From Megascapheus bottae (taxonomy: Eukaryota > Chordata > Mammalia > Rodentia > Geomyidae): a DNA stretch of 64,000 bases. The position numbers were made by a program, and so were the translations under genes. The notes beneath the pieces are model-generated. The model was given only the letters and a program-made list of their open reading frames with translations. It was not told the DNA's origin and ran no database searches. This document shows, piece after piece, positions 50,034 to 61,152 of the stretch (position 1 is its first letter; each line of letters opens with the position of its first letter). The DNA lies in the NCBI GenBank assembly GCA_024803745.1, contig JANJXV010000191.1, positions 992,001-1,056,000 of the forward strand. Direction: 5' to 3'.

Positions 50034-50230
50034 GCCCTGTGTGTTTGATCGAGTGGGAGAGTCCTTGGCTACCAAGCAGTAAGCCTCAGGTTTGATTCCT
50101 CATTACCACATACATAGAAAACGCTGCAAGTGGTGCTGTGGATCGGTGGGACAGCTAAAGCCTAAAGAAAGCCCAAGAACAATGTTCACACTCTGAGGTC
50201 AAGTCCCAAGACTAGCAAAAACAAAAAAAA
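50034..50230 (+). mobile_element. ID-type composite SINE (plus), unit 7
   Basis: Array paralogue; same private variant as unit 6. Confidence 0.82.
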
Positions 50231-50860
50231 TTCGACAAGGGGCAAAATGCAGGCAGAGAAGGCACTGTGAAGCAAATGTTTTGTAAAGGATGAGGGCAAT
50301 ATTGACCCTTAAGTTTGGATCTTACCTAAGAAAGGCTCCTTGAGCCTGAGACCAGACTGGTAGTTGGGCCTAGTGGAAGACATTGGGATTGGACAAATAA
50401 GGTGTGCTGTATACTACATCCACATGTATATTGTGAGATTGGAGGAGAGATTCAGCCTCCAGTATGTCTTTGGTGAGGTCTTTTGTGAGCAAGGATCTTT
50501 GGTCATTGGGCCCTGAAAGGTGACCCTGCCTCCCTCCCAATGGAACAGAATATGGAACCCTGGTAACCAAGCCACTGTAACTAACAATCAGCTCAAGCCA
50601 ACTCACTTGGCCTGTGGCTCAGGAGGAAGAAAGATGTTGCTGTGCTGTTGCCCAAGATCAGGAAACTCGAGTCTCAGGCATGGAAGTTGTGGATGTCTTA
50701 CTCGGAGATGTACATGCTAGATCATTGCCAAGCCACAAATCCAGTATAACAGAACTTTCTCTAAGAAGAAGGCCAGGAAAATCCAGGGCAACCAGATGAG
50801 GTAAATTTCTAAGAAGAAATGTATTTGACCCCATCATCCTCCCCACACACTACAACTTTC
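50231..50860. other. Non-repeat spacer, unit 7
   Basis: Paralogue; matches unit 6. Confidence 0.6.
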
Positions 50861-51221
50861 TTTTTTTTTCATTGTTTTATTGTAATTAGTAAAAGGGTTA
50901 GATGATATTTGCCAGATAGAAGGTGCATTAATTCACATACATTGATACCCTTTCACATGTCTTGGTACCCATTTCCCTCCAACCCCACACCCCCCACCCG
51001 TCTTGGTTTTCCCCCCTTCCCTATCAAAAGTCAAATATCCAAATACAAATAAATTCAATATATCAGATAACAAAGTGAGATACTATACCAATATGGGATA
51101 ACCAAGGGACAGCAAATGAGATGAGAGACAACATAGTACATTAAGGACAACAATCATTCATTATATGGCGTTTGTTTCAATATCCTGGAGGTCCTTTCAA
51201 TTAGCTTCACATTATATGGCC

Positions 51222-54200
51222 TTATATAAGGTCTTTTGCTCTATTGCCAAGCTCTGCTGGTAGAGCCCAAGGTTTCCACTGATTATGACGAATGAGGGAA
51301 ACCATTGAGACTAAGTTCCTTTGAGTCTGGCTTACTTCACTTAATATGATTTGTTCTAAGTCTTTCCATTTCCTAACAAATGGGGCGATGTCATTCTTTC
51401 TGGCAGCAGCATAGAATTCCATTGTGTACAAATACCACAACTTGTTGATCCACTCATCAACTGAGGGACATCTGGGTTGGTTCCATATCTTTGCTATGGT
51501 GAATAGTGCTGCAATGAACATTGTTGTGCTAGTGGGTTTAGTATGCCCTTGTTTCTGGATTGTTGGGTAAATGCCAAGTACTGGAATTGCTGGGTCATAG
51601 GGGAGTTGTATGTTTAGCGTTTTGAGGCACTGCCGCACTGCTTTCCATAGTGGTTGAACGAGTTTGCACTCCCACCAACAGTGTAGTAGTGATCCCTCCT
51701 GACCACATCCCCTCCAGCATCTGTTGTCATTCGTTTTCCTGATCCTGGCCATTCTAACTGGAGTTAGGTGGAATCATAGACTTGTTTTGATTTGCATTTC
51801 TTTCATGACCAGCAATGTTGAGCATTTCTTCATGTGTCTATAGGCCATTTTTGTTTCTTCTTCAGAGAAGACTCTCTTTAAGTCTTTGGCCTATTTTGTA
51901 ATGGGATGGGTGTTACTTTGGAGGTTAGTTTTGGAGTGATTCAATTTTTTGAGTTGTTGATATATTTTAGATATAAGGCCTTGTTCCGTTGTTTGGGTGG
52001 TGAAGATCTTCTCCCACTCTGTAGGCTTCCTGATTAGTTTACTAGCTATATCCGTTGCCATACAAAAGCTCTGCAGTTTAATGCAGTCCCACTTATCCAG
52101 CCTTTCTCTGATTTGTTGTGATTCTTGGTCCTTATTAAGAAAGTTTCGACCCGTACCAAGGAGGCCTAGTGTATCTCCTATTCCTTCCTGTAAACTTTTC
52201 AGTGAGTCAGCTTTTACCTCCACGTCTTTGATCCATTTGGATTTAATTCTAGTGCAAGGGGACAAAGAAGGATCCAACTTTAGTTTTCTGCAGGTGTTTA
52301 ACCAGTTCTGCCAGCACAACTTGTTGAAGAGGCTATCTTTCTTCCATTCTATTTTTTTTGGCTCCTGGTCAAAGATTAGGTGGCCATAGGTCTGTGGTTT
52401 AATATCTGGGTCCGCAGTTCTACTCCATTGGACTTCAGGCCTGTTCTTGTGCCAGTACCAAGCTGTTTTGAGAATTATAGCTCTGTAATAGAGCCTTAAG
52501 TTTGGAATCGAAATTCCTCCAGCGCTGTTCTTTCTGCTAAGAAGTGTTTTTGCTATACGGGGTCTTTTATTATTCCATATGAAATTTTGAATTGCCTCTT
52601 CTATGTCTTTAAAGAATGACATTGGGATGTTGATGGGTATTACATTGAATTTGTAGATAGCCCTTGGCAAGATTGTCATTTTCACAATGTTGATTCTTCC
52701 AATCCAGGAGCATGGGAGGTTTTTCCATTTCCTTAGTTCTGCTTTAATTTGCTTTTTTAGGGTTTTAAAGTTTTCATCTAAACGGTCCTTTACATTCTTA
52801 TTTAAGCTAATTGCTAGCTACTTTATTTTCTTTGAGGCTATTGTGAAAGGATTTTCTTTCCTGATTATTGCCTCGTTCCTCTCAGTGTTGGCGTAAAGTA
52901 AGGCAGTTGATTTGTGAGGGTTGATTTTATGGCCTGCTACCCTTCCAAAGCTTTGAATCAGCTCAAGGAGCTTGGGAGTAGAGTCTATAGGATTCTTTAA
53001 ATACAGAATCATGTCATCTGCAAAGAGGGATAGTTTTATTTCCTCTTTCCCTACTTGGATCCCCTTTATGCTTGCTTCTTGCCTTATTGCACTGCCTAGG
53101 AATTCTAGTACTATGTTAAAAAGGAGTGGAGAGAGTGGGCATCCTTGTCTCGTTCCTGATTTTAGAGGGAATGGCTTTAGATTTTCACCATTAAGTATAA
53201 TACTAGCAGTGGGTTTCTCATACACAGCCTTTATTACATTGAGAAATGTTCCATGGATTCCTAGTTTCTCCACATCTTTTAACATAAAGGGGTTTTGGAT
53301 CTTGTCAAATGCCTTTTCCGCATCTATTGAGACAATCATGTGATTTTATCCCTGCTCCTGTTGATGTGTTGAATTATATTAATTGATTTGTGTATGTTAA
53401 ACCAGCTTTGCCTCCCTGTGATGAATCCAGTTTGATCATAGTGTATATTTTTTTTTTGATGAGTTGTTGTAGACGGTTGGCCAGTATTTTGTTGAGAAGT
53501 TTTGCATCGAGGTTCATCAAAGAAATGGGTCTATAGTTCTCTTTCTTTGATGAATCTCTGTCTGGTTTGGGGATGAGGGATATGCTGGCTTCACAGAATG
53601 AGTTTGGTAAAGAACCTTCATTTTCAATTTCGTTGAAGAGCTTGAGGAGTATTGGTGTGAGCTCTGCTTTGAAGACCTTATAGAATTCAGCTGTGAATCC
53701 ATCTGGCCCTGGGCTCTTTTTAAGTGGAAGTTGTCTAATTTCCATTTCTATTTCAGAGCTTGAAATAGGCCTGTTGAGTTGGGTTAGCTCTTCTTGGTTC
53801 AGTGTGTGTATGTTAATATTGTCTAGGAATTCATCCATTTCTTCTAGATTCTCAAATTTGTTGGCGTAAAGGTTTGAGAAGTATTCCCTCATGATATTCT
53901 GGATCTTGGTAATTTCTGTCGTGATATTACGATTTTCATCTGCGATTTTGTTTATTTCGATATGTTCTCTTCTTTTTTTGGTAAGATTTGCTAAGGGCTT
54001 GTCAATTTTGTTAATTCTTTCAAGAACCAACTCCTTGTTTTGTTGATTCTTTCTATAGATTTTTTTTATTCCAAATCATTTAATTCTGCTTTGGTTTTAA
54101 TAATTTGCTTTCTCCTAATGGGTTTAGGGTTGGTTTGTTGCTCTTTTTCCATGAGGTTAAGGTGAGACATTAACTAGTTGGTTTGCCATTTTTCCAACTT

Positions 54201-55121
54201 GCTGTTGTAGGCACTCAGCGCTATAAATTTTCCTGTGAGTACTGCCTTTGTTGTGTCCCTAAGGAGTTGATATTTGTGTGCTCCTTATTGTGAAATTTCA
54301 TAAAAAGTTGGATATCTGTTCTGATCTCTTCGATTACCCATTGTTTTTGATTCAACATTGTGTTGTTCAGTCTCCATGAGTTACAGGGTTTTCTTTGTTG
54401 GAGATGTGTGTTCAGCTCAAATTTGATGCCTTTATGGTCTGAGAGTGTGCATGGAATAATTTCAGTGTTTCTGAATTTGTCCACGTTTGCTTTATGGCCT
54501 AAGATGTGGTCTATTTTGGAAAATGTTCCATGTGTTGCTGAGAAAAAAGTATATTGTGGTGTTGCTGGGTGGAATATTCTGCAGATGTCTGTTAGATCTA
54601 GTTGGTCTATATAGTTGTTCAGTTCTAAGGATTCTCTTTTAAGTTTTTGCCTTGTTGATCTGTCCATAGGTGAGAGTGGTGTGTTAACCTCACCAACAAT
54701 CACTGTATTTCGATCTATGTATGGTTTCAGTGTAAGTAAAGTTTGCTTGATGAAGTTTGGAGCTCCGGGATTGGGTGTGTAAATATTTAGGATCGTTATG
54801 TCTTCCTGGAGGAAAGATCCCTGTAGTTGTATGTAGTAACCTTCTTTGTCTTTTCTTACTAATTTTAGTTTGAAGTCTGTTGTATCTGATATGAGGATGG
54901 CAACTCCAGCCTGTTTATGGGGGCAGTTAGCTTGATAGAGTTTATTCCAACCTCTCACTTTCAAAAGATGATTGTTTTTGGGTAAGATGTGTCTCTTGAA
55001 GACAGCAGAACGATGGCTCTTGCTTTTTGATCCAACTAGACAACCTATGCCGTTTAATTGGAGAGTTCAGTCCATTGATATTGAGAGTTAGGATTGAGAG
55101 ATATTTATTAGTTCCTAGAAT
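51222..55121 (-). pseudogene. L1 ORF2, copy 8, broken, start codon lost
   Basis: Shares the stop loss of copy 7 (51276-51278 is TGG). A single G-to-C change at 52818 makes a stop from TAC and splits the long copy 7 block into 264 codons (51891-52685) and 173 codons (52818-53339, FADD intact). The ATG at 55119-55121 has become ATT. The endonuclease region is diverged (247 codons, 54221-54964, GEVN in place of GEFN), yet this is the only copy with a cysteine codon (55002-55004) where the others have TGA. Confidence 0.93.
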
Positions 55122-55352
55122 TTTTAAAAGCTTTTAGTAGGGCCTGTGTCTTGACAGTTCTTGTGGTCCTTAGGTGGTATGCTCTTTAGGTGCCATTTCT
55201 TTCCCTATATTGCATGTATTTTGGTTTTCTATTTATAGAGCATCTTTGAGAATTCTCTGTAGTGTTGGTTTTGTTTCGACATATTGTTGCAGCTTTTCCC
55301 TGGAATGGAATGTTTTTATTGTTCCCTCAGTTATGAATGAGAGCTTAGCTGG

Positions 55353-56342
55353 CTACAGTATTCTTGGTTTGATTTAAGGGCATGACATATATGCTTCCAG
55401 TCACTTTGTGCTTGCATGGTCTCTGCTGAGAAATCTGGGGTTATTCTGATTGGTTTGCCTTTGTAGGTTACTGATCCCTTTTCCCTGGATGCCTTTAGGG
55501 TCTTTCCTTTCGTTTCTATTGATCCAGTTCGGATCACAATGTGGCAGTGGCATGTTCTTTTCTGGTCAGGTCTCTTTGATGTTCTAAACGCTTCTCGTAT
55601 CTGGATGGCCTGCCGTTCTGGATATTTGGGAAATTCTCTGAGATGATTCCCTGAAGTATATTTCCAATACCATTGACCTCTTTCTCCACGCCCTCCTCAA
55701 TACCAACTAGCCTTAAATTAGGCTTCCTAATTGTATCTTGGATCTCCTGAAGCTCTCTCTTATATTTCCTAGATTTGGATTGACTCATTTTCTGTTCTTT
55801 ATAATACCTAAATTATCTTCAGCCACGGAAAAACTCTCTTCTGCAATGTCTAACCTGCTATCAAAGCTATCTACTTTATTTTTCATCTCCCTTGCTTCTA
55901 ATTGCTCACTTTTGATGTCTTGCATCCCTTGTTTTAGATCATGTATGGATTTCTTTATCTCCTTGATTTCCTTTTGAGTGGTTAGCTCAGTAGCTTTATT
56001 TTCTTTGGACATTTGCTGGAGTTTGGTCACGTTTTTATTTGTGGATTCTATGAATTCATCCATCTTTCTTTGAAAAACCTTTATTATGGCCTCCTTTATG
56101 GCTTCTTCTTTTTCACTTATCACCTTGTTTTTGCTTTCCTCTTGTTCAGGTATGCCTTCCTCCATTATCTCTTTCTTTATATTTTCACATTTTTCATTAA
56201 TGATGTTTATCAATTGCATTTGTGTAGCACTTGGAAGACTCTCGTCTAGGTTTGCCAGTTACTGATAAATTGTGTATTTACATTGGGTGGGGGATGTTGT
56301 TTCTTGATTTGACATATTTCTTGAGTTTCTTGTTCTGCCCAT
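55353..56342 (-). pseudogene. L1 ORF1, copy 8, strongly decayed
   Basis: Besides the 4-bp deletion it has private damage: about 14 bp missing just upstream (in ORF1 sense) of the shared TAG near 55368, a frameshift near 55606, and substitutions around 56262-56276 where the other copies encode MEQSLAN. The longest surviving block is 144 codons (55785-56219). Confidence 0.92.
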
Positions 56343-57003
56343 TTGAAAATGGGAGCAAGATTACTACTAAATACGATTATAGTTTTTCAGATATAACCAA
56401 CCTAGACCTCTGTAGCTGGCAGACACTAGATGTTCACAAGTTTTCATTGGTATTATCACTCTTTCTTTTTGTGCACTTACAGACCAGCCTAATACAACCA
56501 CTGATAAGCGATTTATACCGAAAACAATAAGCCTCTCAATCCAAACTCTATTGTCTTTGAGTCCCTCTGAGCCTAGAGAATAATTAACCACCTACATATA
56601 CAATATTGCTCAACAGCCATCAAGTGTAGATCCGTGCAGTATAAGGGTTGAAAGTCGAGCAGAGGTCCAGAGATAGAAAAAAAGAATGAGAGAGGTCAGG
56701 GGAGGAGCAAGAGGATTAACGTAGGAGTGTGAGAATATTGTAGTGATGAAGAAAAGTTATAGCATAAGGATAACTGACATAAGTTGGTAAGTAGGTAGCA
56801 TATTTGAGTACAAAGTTTGGAAAGTATTAGAATAAAACTTATGTGTTGCTGCACGACTAGCTCTTAGCCCAACCAGTGGCCTCACAGTGGACCATGGGAT
56901 GGATCTGTTTTTCTTGTCTACGTTGAGGGAAAGGGGTATTTCACAAGATGCAGAAGCGAAGATTTCAGAAGCAAATGCTGTGAGTGAATTAGCTCATAAA
57001 AAG
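56343..57003 (-). other. L1 leader / undetermined flank, unit 8
   Basis: More substitutions than other units, in keeping with its position near the array edge. Confidence 0.5.
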
Positions 57004-57214
57004 CATTTTTATTTTCTTTTATCTTTCTGCCAGTCTTGGGGCTTGAATTCAGGGCCTGAGCACTGTCCTCGGGTTTTCTCAAGCCTAGCCCTCTGCCACT
57101 TGAGCCACAGTGCCACATCTAGATTTTCTATCTATGTGGTACTGAGCAATCAACCCAGATCTTCATGGATGCTAGGCAAGCACTCTACCACTATGCCAAA
57201 CTCTCAACCCTGAC
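57004..57214 (-). mobile_element. ID-type composite SINE (minus), unit 8
   Basis: Array paralogue with a 1-bp loss (caacccagat near 57150). Confidence 0.82.
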
Positions 57215-57229
57215 ATAGTAATTATAAAG

Positions 57230-57266
57230 TCATCATCATCATCATCATCATCCTCATCATCATCAT
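57230..57266. repeat. Interrupted (TCA)n microsatellite, unit 8
   Basis: Seven TCA, one TCC, four TCA; the only interrupted tract. Confidence 0.98.
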
Positions 57267-57464
57267 ATCCAAATATCCTTTCTCCTACAAAGAATGAACA
57301 CTTAACTGTGTCTAATGCTTTTTTTAATTTCACTAATTCTTCTGTGTTTTTCCCTCTTGCATTTTTTACACTTGACAGCAAAGCTAATCATCAGGGAAAA
57401 AATGATTAGGATACAGAACCCTAATAATATCCTAGTAGATTGACGTCAAAAATATGTGCAAGAT

Positions 57465-57660
57465 GCCCTGTGTGTTTGATCTAGTGGTAGAGTACTGGCT
57501 ACCAAGCAAAAAGACTCAGGTTTGATTCCTCATTAGCACATACATAGAAAACGCTGCAAGTGGTGCTGTGGATCGGTGGGACAGCTAAAGCCTAAAGAAA
57601 GCCCAAGAACAATGTTCACACTCTGAGGTCAAGTCCCAAGTCTAGCAAAAACAAAAAAAA
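57465..57660 (+). mobile_element. ID-type composite SINE (plus), unit 8
   Basis: Array paralogue; keeps the tagtggtagag A box, with private changes (gcaaaaagactc). Confidence 0.82.
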
Positions 57661-58290
57661 TTCGACAAGGGGCAAAAAGCAGGCAGAGAAGGCACTGTGA
57701 AGCAAATGTTTTGTAAAGGATGAGGGCAATATTGACCCTTAAGTCTGGATCTTACCTAAGAAAGGCTCCTTGAGCCTGAGACCAGACTGGTAGTTGGGCC
57801 TAGTGGAAGACATTGGGATTGGACAAATAAGGTGTGCTGTTTACTACATCCACATGTATATTGTGATATTGGAGGAGAGATTCAGCCTCCAGTATGTCTT
57901 TGGTGAGGTGTTTTGTGAGCAAGGATCTTTGGTCATTGGGCCCTGAAAGGTGACCCTGCCTCCCTCACAATGGAACAGAATATGGAACCCTGGTAACCAA
58001 GCCACTGTAACTAACAACCAGCTCAAGCCAGCTCACTTGGCCTGTGGCTCAGGAGGAAGAAAGATGTTACTGTGCTGTTGCCAAAGGTCAGGAAACTCGA
58101 GTCTCAGGCATGGAAGTTGTGGATGTCTTACTCGAAGATGTACATGCTAGATCATCGCCAAGCCACAAATCCGGTATAACAGAACTTTCTCTAAGAAGAA
58201 GGCCAGGAAAATCCAGGGCAACCAGATGAGGTAAATTTCTAAGAAGAAATGCATTTGACCCCATCATCCTCTCCACACACTACAACTTTC
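57661..58290. other. Non-repeat spacer, unit 8
   Basis: Paralogue with several private substitutions (aaaaagcagg near 57674, gcatttgacc near 58251). Confidence 0.6.
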
Positions 58291-58702
58291 TTTTTTTTTC
58301 ATTGTTTTATTGTAATTAGTAAAAGGGTTAGATGATATTTGCCAGATAGAAGGTGCATTAATTCACATACATTGATACCCTTTCACATGTCTTGGTACCC
58401 ATTTCCCTCCAACCCCACACCCCCAACCCGTCTTGGTTTTCCCCCCTTCCCTATCAAATTTCAAATATCCAAATACAAATAAATTCAATATATAAGATAA
58501 AGTGAGATACTATACCAATATGGGATAACCAAGGGACAGCAAACGAGATGAGAGACAACATAGTACATTAAGGACAACAATCATTCATTATATGGCTTTT
58601 TTTTCAATATCCTGGAGGTCCTTTCAATTAGCTTCACATTATATGGCCTTATATATGGCCTTTTGCTCTATTGACAATCTCTGTTAGTAGAGCCCAAGGT
58701 TT

Positions 58703-60567
58703 CTACTGATTATGACGAATGAGGGAAATCACTGAGACTAAGTTCCTTTGAGTCTGGCTTACTTCACTTAATATGATTTGTTCTAAGTCTTTCCATTTCC
58801 TAACAAATGGGGCGATGTCATTCTTTCTGACAGCAGCATAGAATTCCATTGTGTACAAATACCACAACTTGTTGATCCACTCATCAACTGAGGGACATCT
58901 TGGTTGGTTCCATATCTTTGCTATGGTGAATAGTGCTGCAATGAACATTGTTGTGCTAGTGGGTTTAGTATGCCCTTGTTTCTGGATTGTTGGGTAAATG
59001 CCAAGTAGTGGAATTGGTGGGCCATAGGGGAGTTGTATGTTTAGCGTTTTGAGGCACTGCCGCAGTGCTTTCCATAGTGGTTGAACGAGTTTGCACTCCC
59101 ATCAACAGTGTAGTACTGATCCCTCCTGGCCACATCGCCTCCAGCATCTGTTGTCATTCATTTTCCTGATCCTGGCCATTCTAACTGGAGTGAGGTGGAA
59201 TCTTGGAGTTGTTTTGATTTGCATTTCTTTTATGACCAGAGATGTTGAGCATTTCTTCATGTGTCTATAGGCAATTTTGTTTCTTCTTCAGAGAAGACTC
59301 TCTTAAGTCTTTGGCCAATTTTTAATGGGATGGGTGTTACTTTGGAGGTGAGTTTTGGAGTGATTCAATTTTTTGAGTTGTTGATATATTTTAGATATGA
59401 GGCCTTTGTCCGTTGTTTGGGTGGTGAAGATCTTCTCCCACTCTGTAGGCTTCCTGATTAGTTTACTAGCTATATCCGTTGCCATACAAAAGCTCTGCAG
59501 TTTAATGCAGTCCCACTTATCCAGCCTATCTCTGATTTGTTGTGATTCTTGGTCCTTATTAAGAAAGTTTCGACCTCTGCCAAGGAGGCCTAGTGTATCT
59601 CCTATTCCTTCCTGTAAACTTTTCAGTGTGTCAGCTTTTACCTCCACGTCTTTGATCCATTTGGAGTTAATTCTAGTGCAAGAGGACAAAGAAGGATCCA
59701 ACTTATTTTTCTGCAGGTGTTTAACCAGTTCTGCCAGCACAACTTGTTGAAGAGGCTATCTTTCTTCCATTCTATTTTTTGGCTCCCTGGTCAAAGATTA
59801 TGTGGCCATAGGTCTGTGGTTTAATATCTGGGTCCGCAGTTCTACTGCGATGGACTTCAGGCCTGTTCTTGTGCCAGTACCAAGCTGTTTTGAGAATTAT
59901 AGCTCTGTAATTGAGTCTTAAGTTTGGAATTGAAATTCCTCCAGCGCTGTTCTTTCTGCTAAGAAGTGTTTTTGCTATACGGGGTCTTTTATTATTCCAT
60001 ATGAAATTTTGAATTGCCTCTTCTATTTCTTTAAAGAATGACATTGGGATGTTGATTGGTATTACATTGAATTTGTAGATAGCCCTTGGCAAGATTGTCA
60101 TTTTCACAATGTTGCTTCTTCCAATCCAGGAGCATGGGAGGTTTTTCCCTTTCCTTAGTTCTGCTTTTATTTCCTTTTTTAGGGTTTTAAAGTTTTCATC
60201 TAAACGGTCCTTTACATTCTTAGTTAAGCTAATTGCTAGGTACTTTATTTTCTTTGAGGCTACTGTGAAAGGAATTTCTTTCCTGATTATTGCCTCGTTC
60301 CTCTCAGTGTTGGCGTAAAGTAAGGTAGTTGATTTGTGAGGGTTCATTTTATGGCCTGTTACCTTTCCAAATCTTTGAATCAGCTCAAGGAGCTTGGGAG
60401 TAGAGTCTATAGGATTCTTTAAATACAGAATCATGTCATTGGCAAAGAGGGATAGTTTTATTTCCTCTTTCCCTACTTGGATCCCCTTTATGCTTGCTTC
60501 TTGCCTTATTGCACTGCCTAGTAATTCTAGTACTATGTTAAAAAGGAGTGGAGGGAGTGGGCATCCT
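58703..60567 (-). pseudogene. L1 ORF2, copy 9, partial, FAND
   Basis: C-terminus to RT palm only. The natural TAG is at 58703-58705. FADD has become FAND (60435-60446). Blocks: 220 codons at 59772-60434, 145 at 59303-59740 and 81 at 58703-58948. The 5' part is absent because the array ends at 60567. Confidence 0.92.
59426..60567. repeat. Array unit 9, partial, at the right edge
   Basis: Only the first 1142 bp of the unit is present. Homology ends within the reverse transcriptase region of ORF2 and is followed by unrelated sequence. Confidence 0.95.
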
Positions 60568-60637
60568 GAATGCTACCCCCTAGTACTTTAATGCAAAGCT
60601 TTGGGCTGTGGCATTTTAAGCACAATTCAACGCTCTG

Positions 60638-60746
60638 TTTTTTGCTGGTTAATTAGAGGTAAAAATCTTATGGAATGTATTGCGTGGCTGATTTTGAACT
60701 GGAATCCTCAGTTCTCAGCTTATCTTGAGTAGCTAGGATTACAATA
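60638..60746 (-). mobile_element. Decayed Geo-like SINE fragment
   Basis: Plus-strand ctggttaattagaggtaaaa, cctcagttctcagctt and gagtagctaggattaca match the minus strand of the composite SINE seen better preserved at 62085-62310. Only the head part remains, next to the array edge. Confidence 0.65.
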
Positions 60747-61068
60747 CTTTTACAACATGTATTCTCGTACACATTGCTTCTGATCCAAACACTCATTGTT
60801 CAATTTAACTAACAAGATGTGAGGAACTATGATTGACTGTAATTTACTAGATGGGATTCTAGTGAGTATATATTTCCACTTCCACTCTGAAGCCAGGGAA
60901 ATGTTTCTGGTACATGTTTCAACTATCTCCCAAAGAGGAAATAATATGTGAGTTCGTTTTGTAGTATTTCAGATAGGAGATGGACTTTGGTGTTTGGAAC
61001 CTGTTGGGCAGAGTGTATCAGCTGGGCTGTGATAACAGAGATGATGTTACAGACAGTAATATCTTCAT
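60747..61068. other. Flank without recognised feature
   Basis: Ordinary A/T-rich intergenic sequence; no gene, element or repeat identified. Confidence 0.5.
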
Positions 61069-61152
61069 CCCAGACAGACTTAATCCAGATCCTTGGATTT
61101 CAGGCCTTGAGTAGATAGAATTACAAGTGTGAGCTGCCACCACCACCTGGTT
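61069..61152 (-). mobile_element. Decayed Geo-like SINE fragment
   Basis: Segments ccttggatttcaggcc, gagtagatagaattaca and agtgtgagctgccacca fit the SINE head on the minus strand. Short and diverged. Confidence 0.5.

Larger units (their letters stand above)
44571..52001. repeat. Array unit 7 (7431 bp)
   Basis: Contains the longest surviving stretch of L1 ORF2 in the array (shared with unit 6 across the phase point). Its first 2.0 kb matches the start of unit 8 almost exactly, and its last 2.8 kb matches the end of unit 6. Confidence 0.95.
50861..56342 (-). mobile_element. LINE-1 copy 8
   Basis: The 3' half is nearly identical to copy 7; the 5' half beyond about 54,050 is strongly diverged. 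G-rich tract opposite 50975-51016, ORF2 51276-55121, ORF1 55353-56342. Confidence 0.95.
52002..59425. repeat. Array unit 8 (7424 bp, diverged right half)
   Basis: Nearly identical to unit 7 up to about 54,050. After that it is the most diverged unit: many private substitutions in the endonuclease and ORF1 regions, loss of the ORF2 ATG, and an interrupted TCA tract. Confidence 0.95.
1..60567. repeat. Tandem macrosatellite array, about 7.43-kb unit
   Basis: The same 7.4-kb sequence recurs eight times in full and once in part, always in the same orientation. The phase point is the motif gaagatcttctcccactctg at 1, 7441, 14885, 22319, 29722, 37150, 44571, 52002 and 59426. Each period carries a minus-strand L1 plus about 1.5 kb of linked non-L1 sequence with two SINEs and a TCA microsatellite. 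Homology stops abruptly at 60567-60568 inside L1 ORF2. The left end is not in the window, so total copy number is unknown. Confidence 0.97.
58291..60567 (-). mobile_element. LINE-1 copy 9, 5' part cut by array edge
   Basis: Has the A-tail, 3' UTR (G-rich tract opposite 58405-58446), ORF2 C-terminus and part of the reverse transcriptase. It stops where the array stops, which is a recombination boundary and not ordinary 5' truncation next to a target-site duplication. Confidence 0.93.

Noticed and set aside
1..60567. CRISPR-like or phage-like regular repeat
   Set aside because: The period is 7.4 kb with retrotransposon content; there are no short repeats with unique spacers.
1..60567. Array made by repeated L1 retrotransposition into the same site
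   Set aside because: Each unit carries the same non-L1 flank, the same SINE insertions and the same disabling lesions, which separate insertions would not share.
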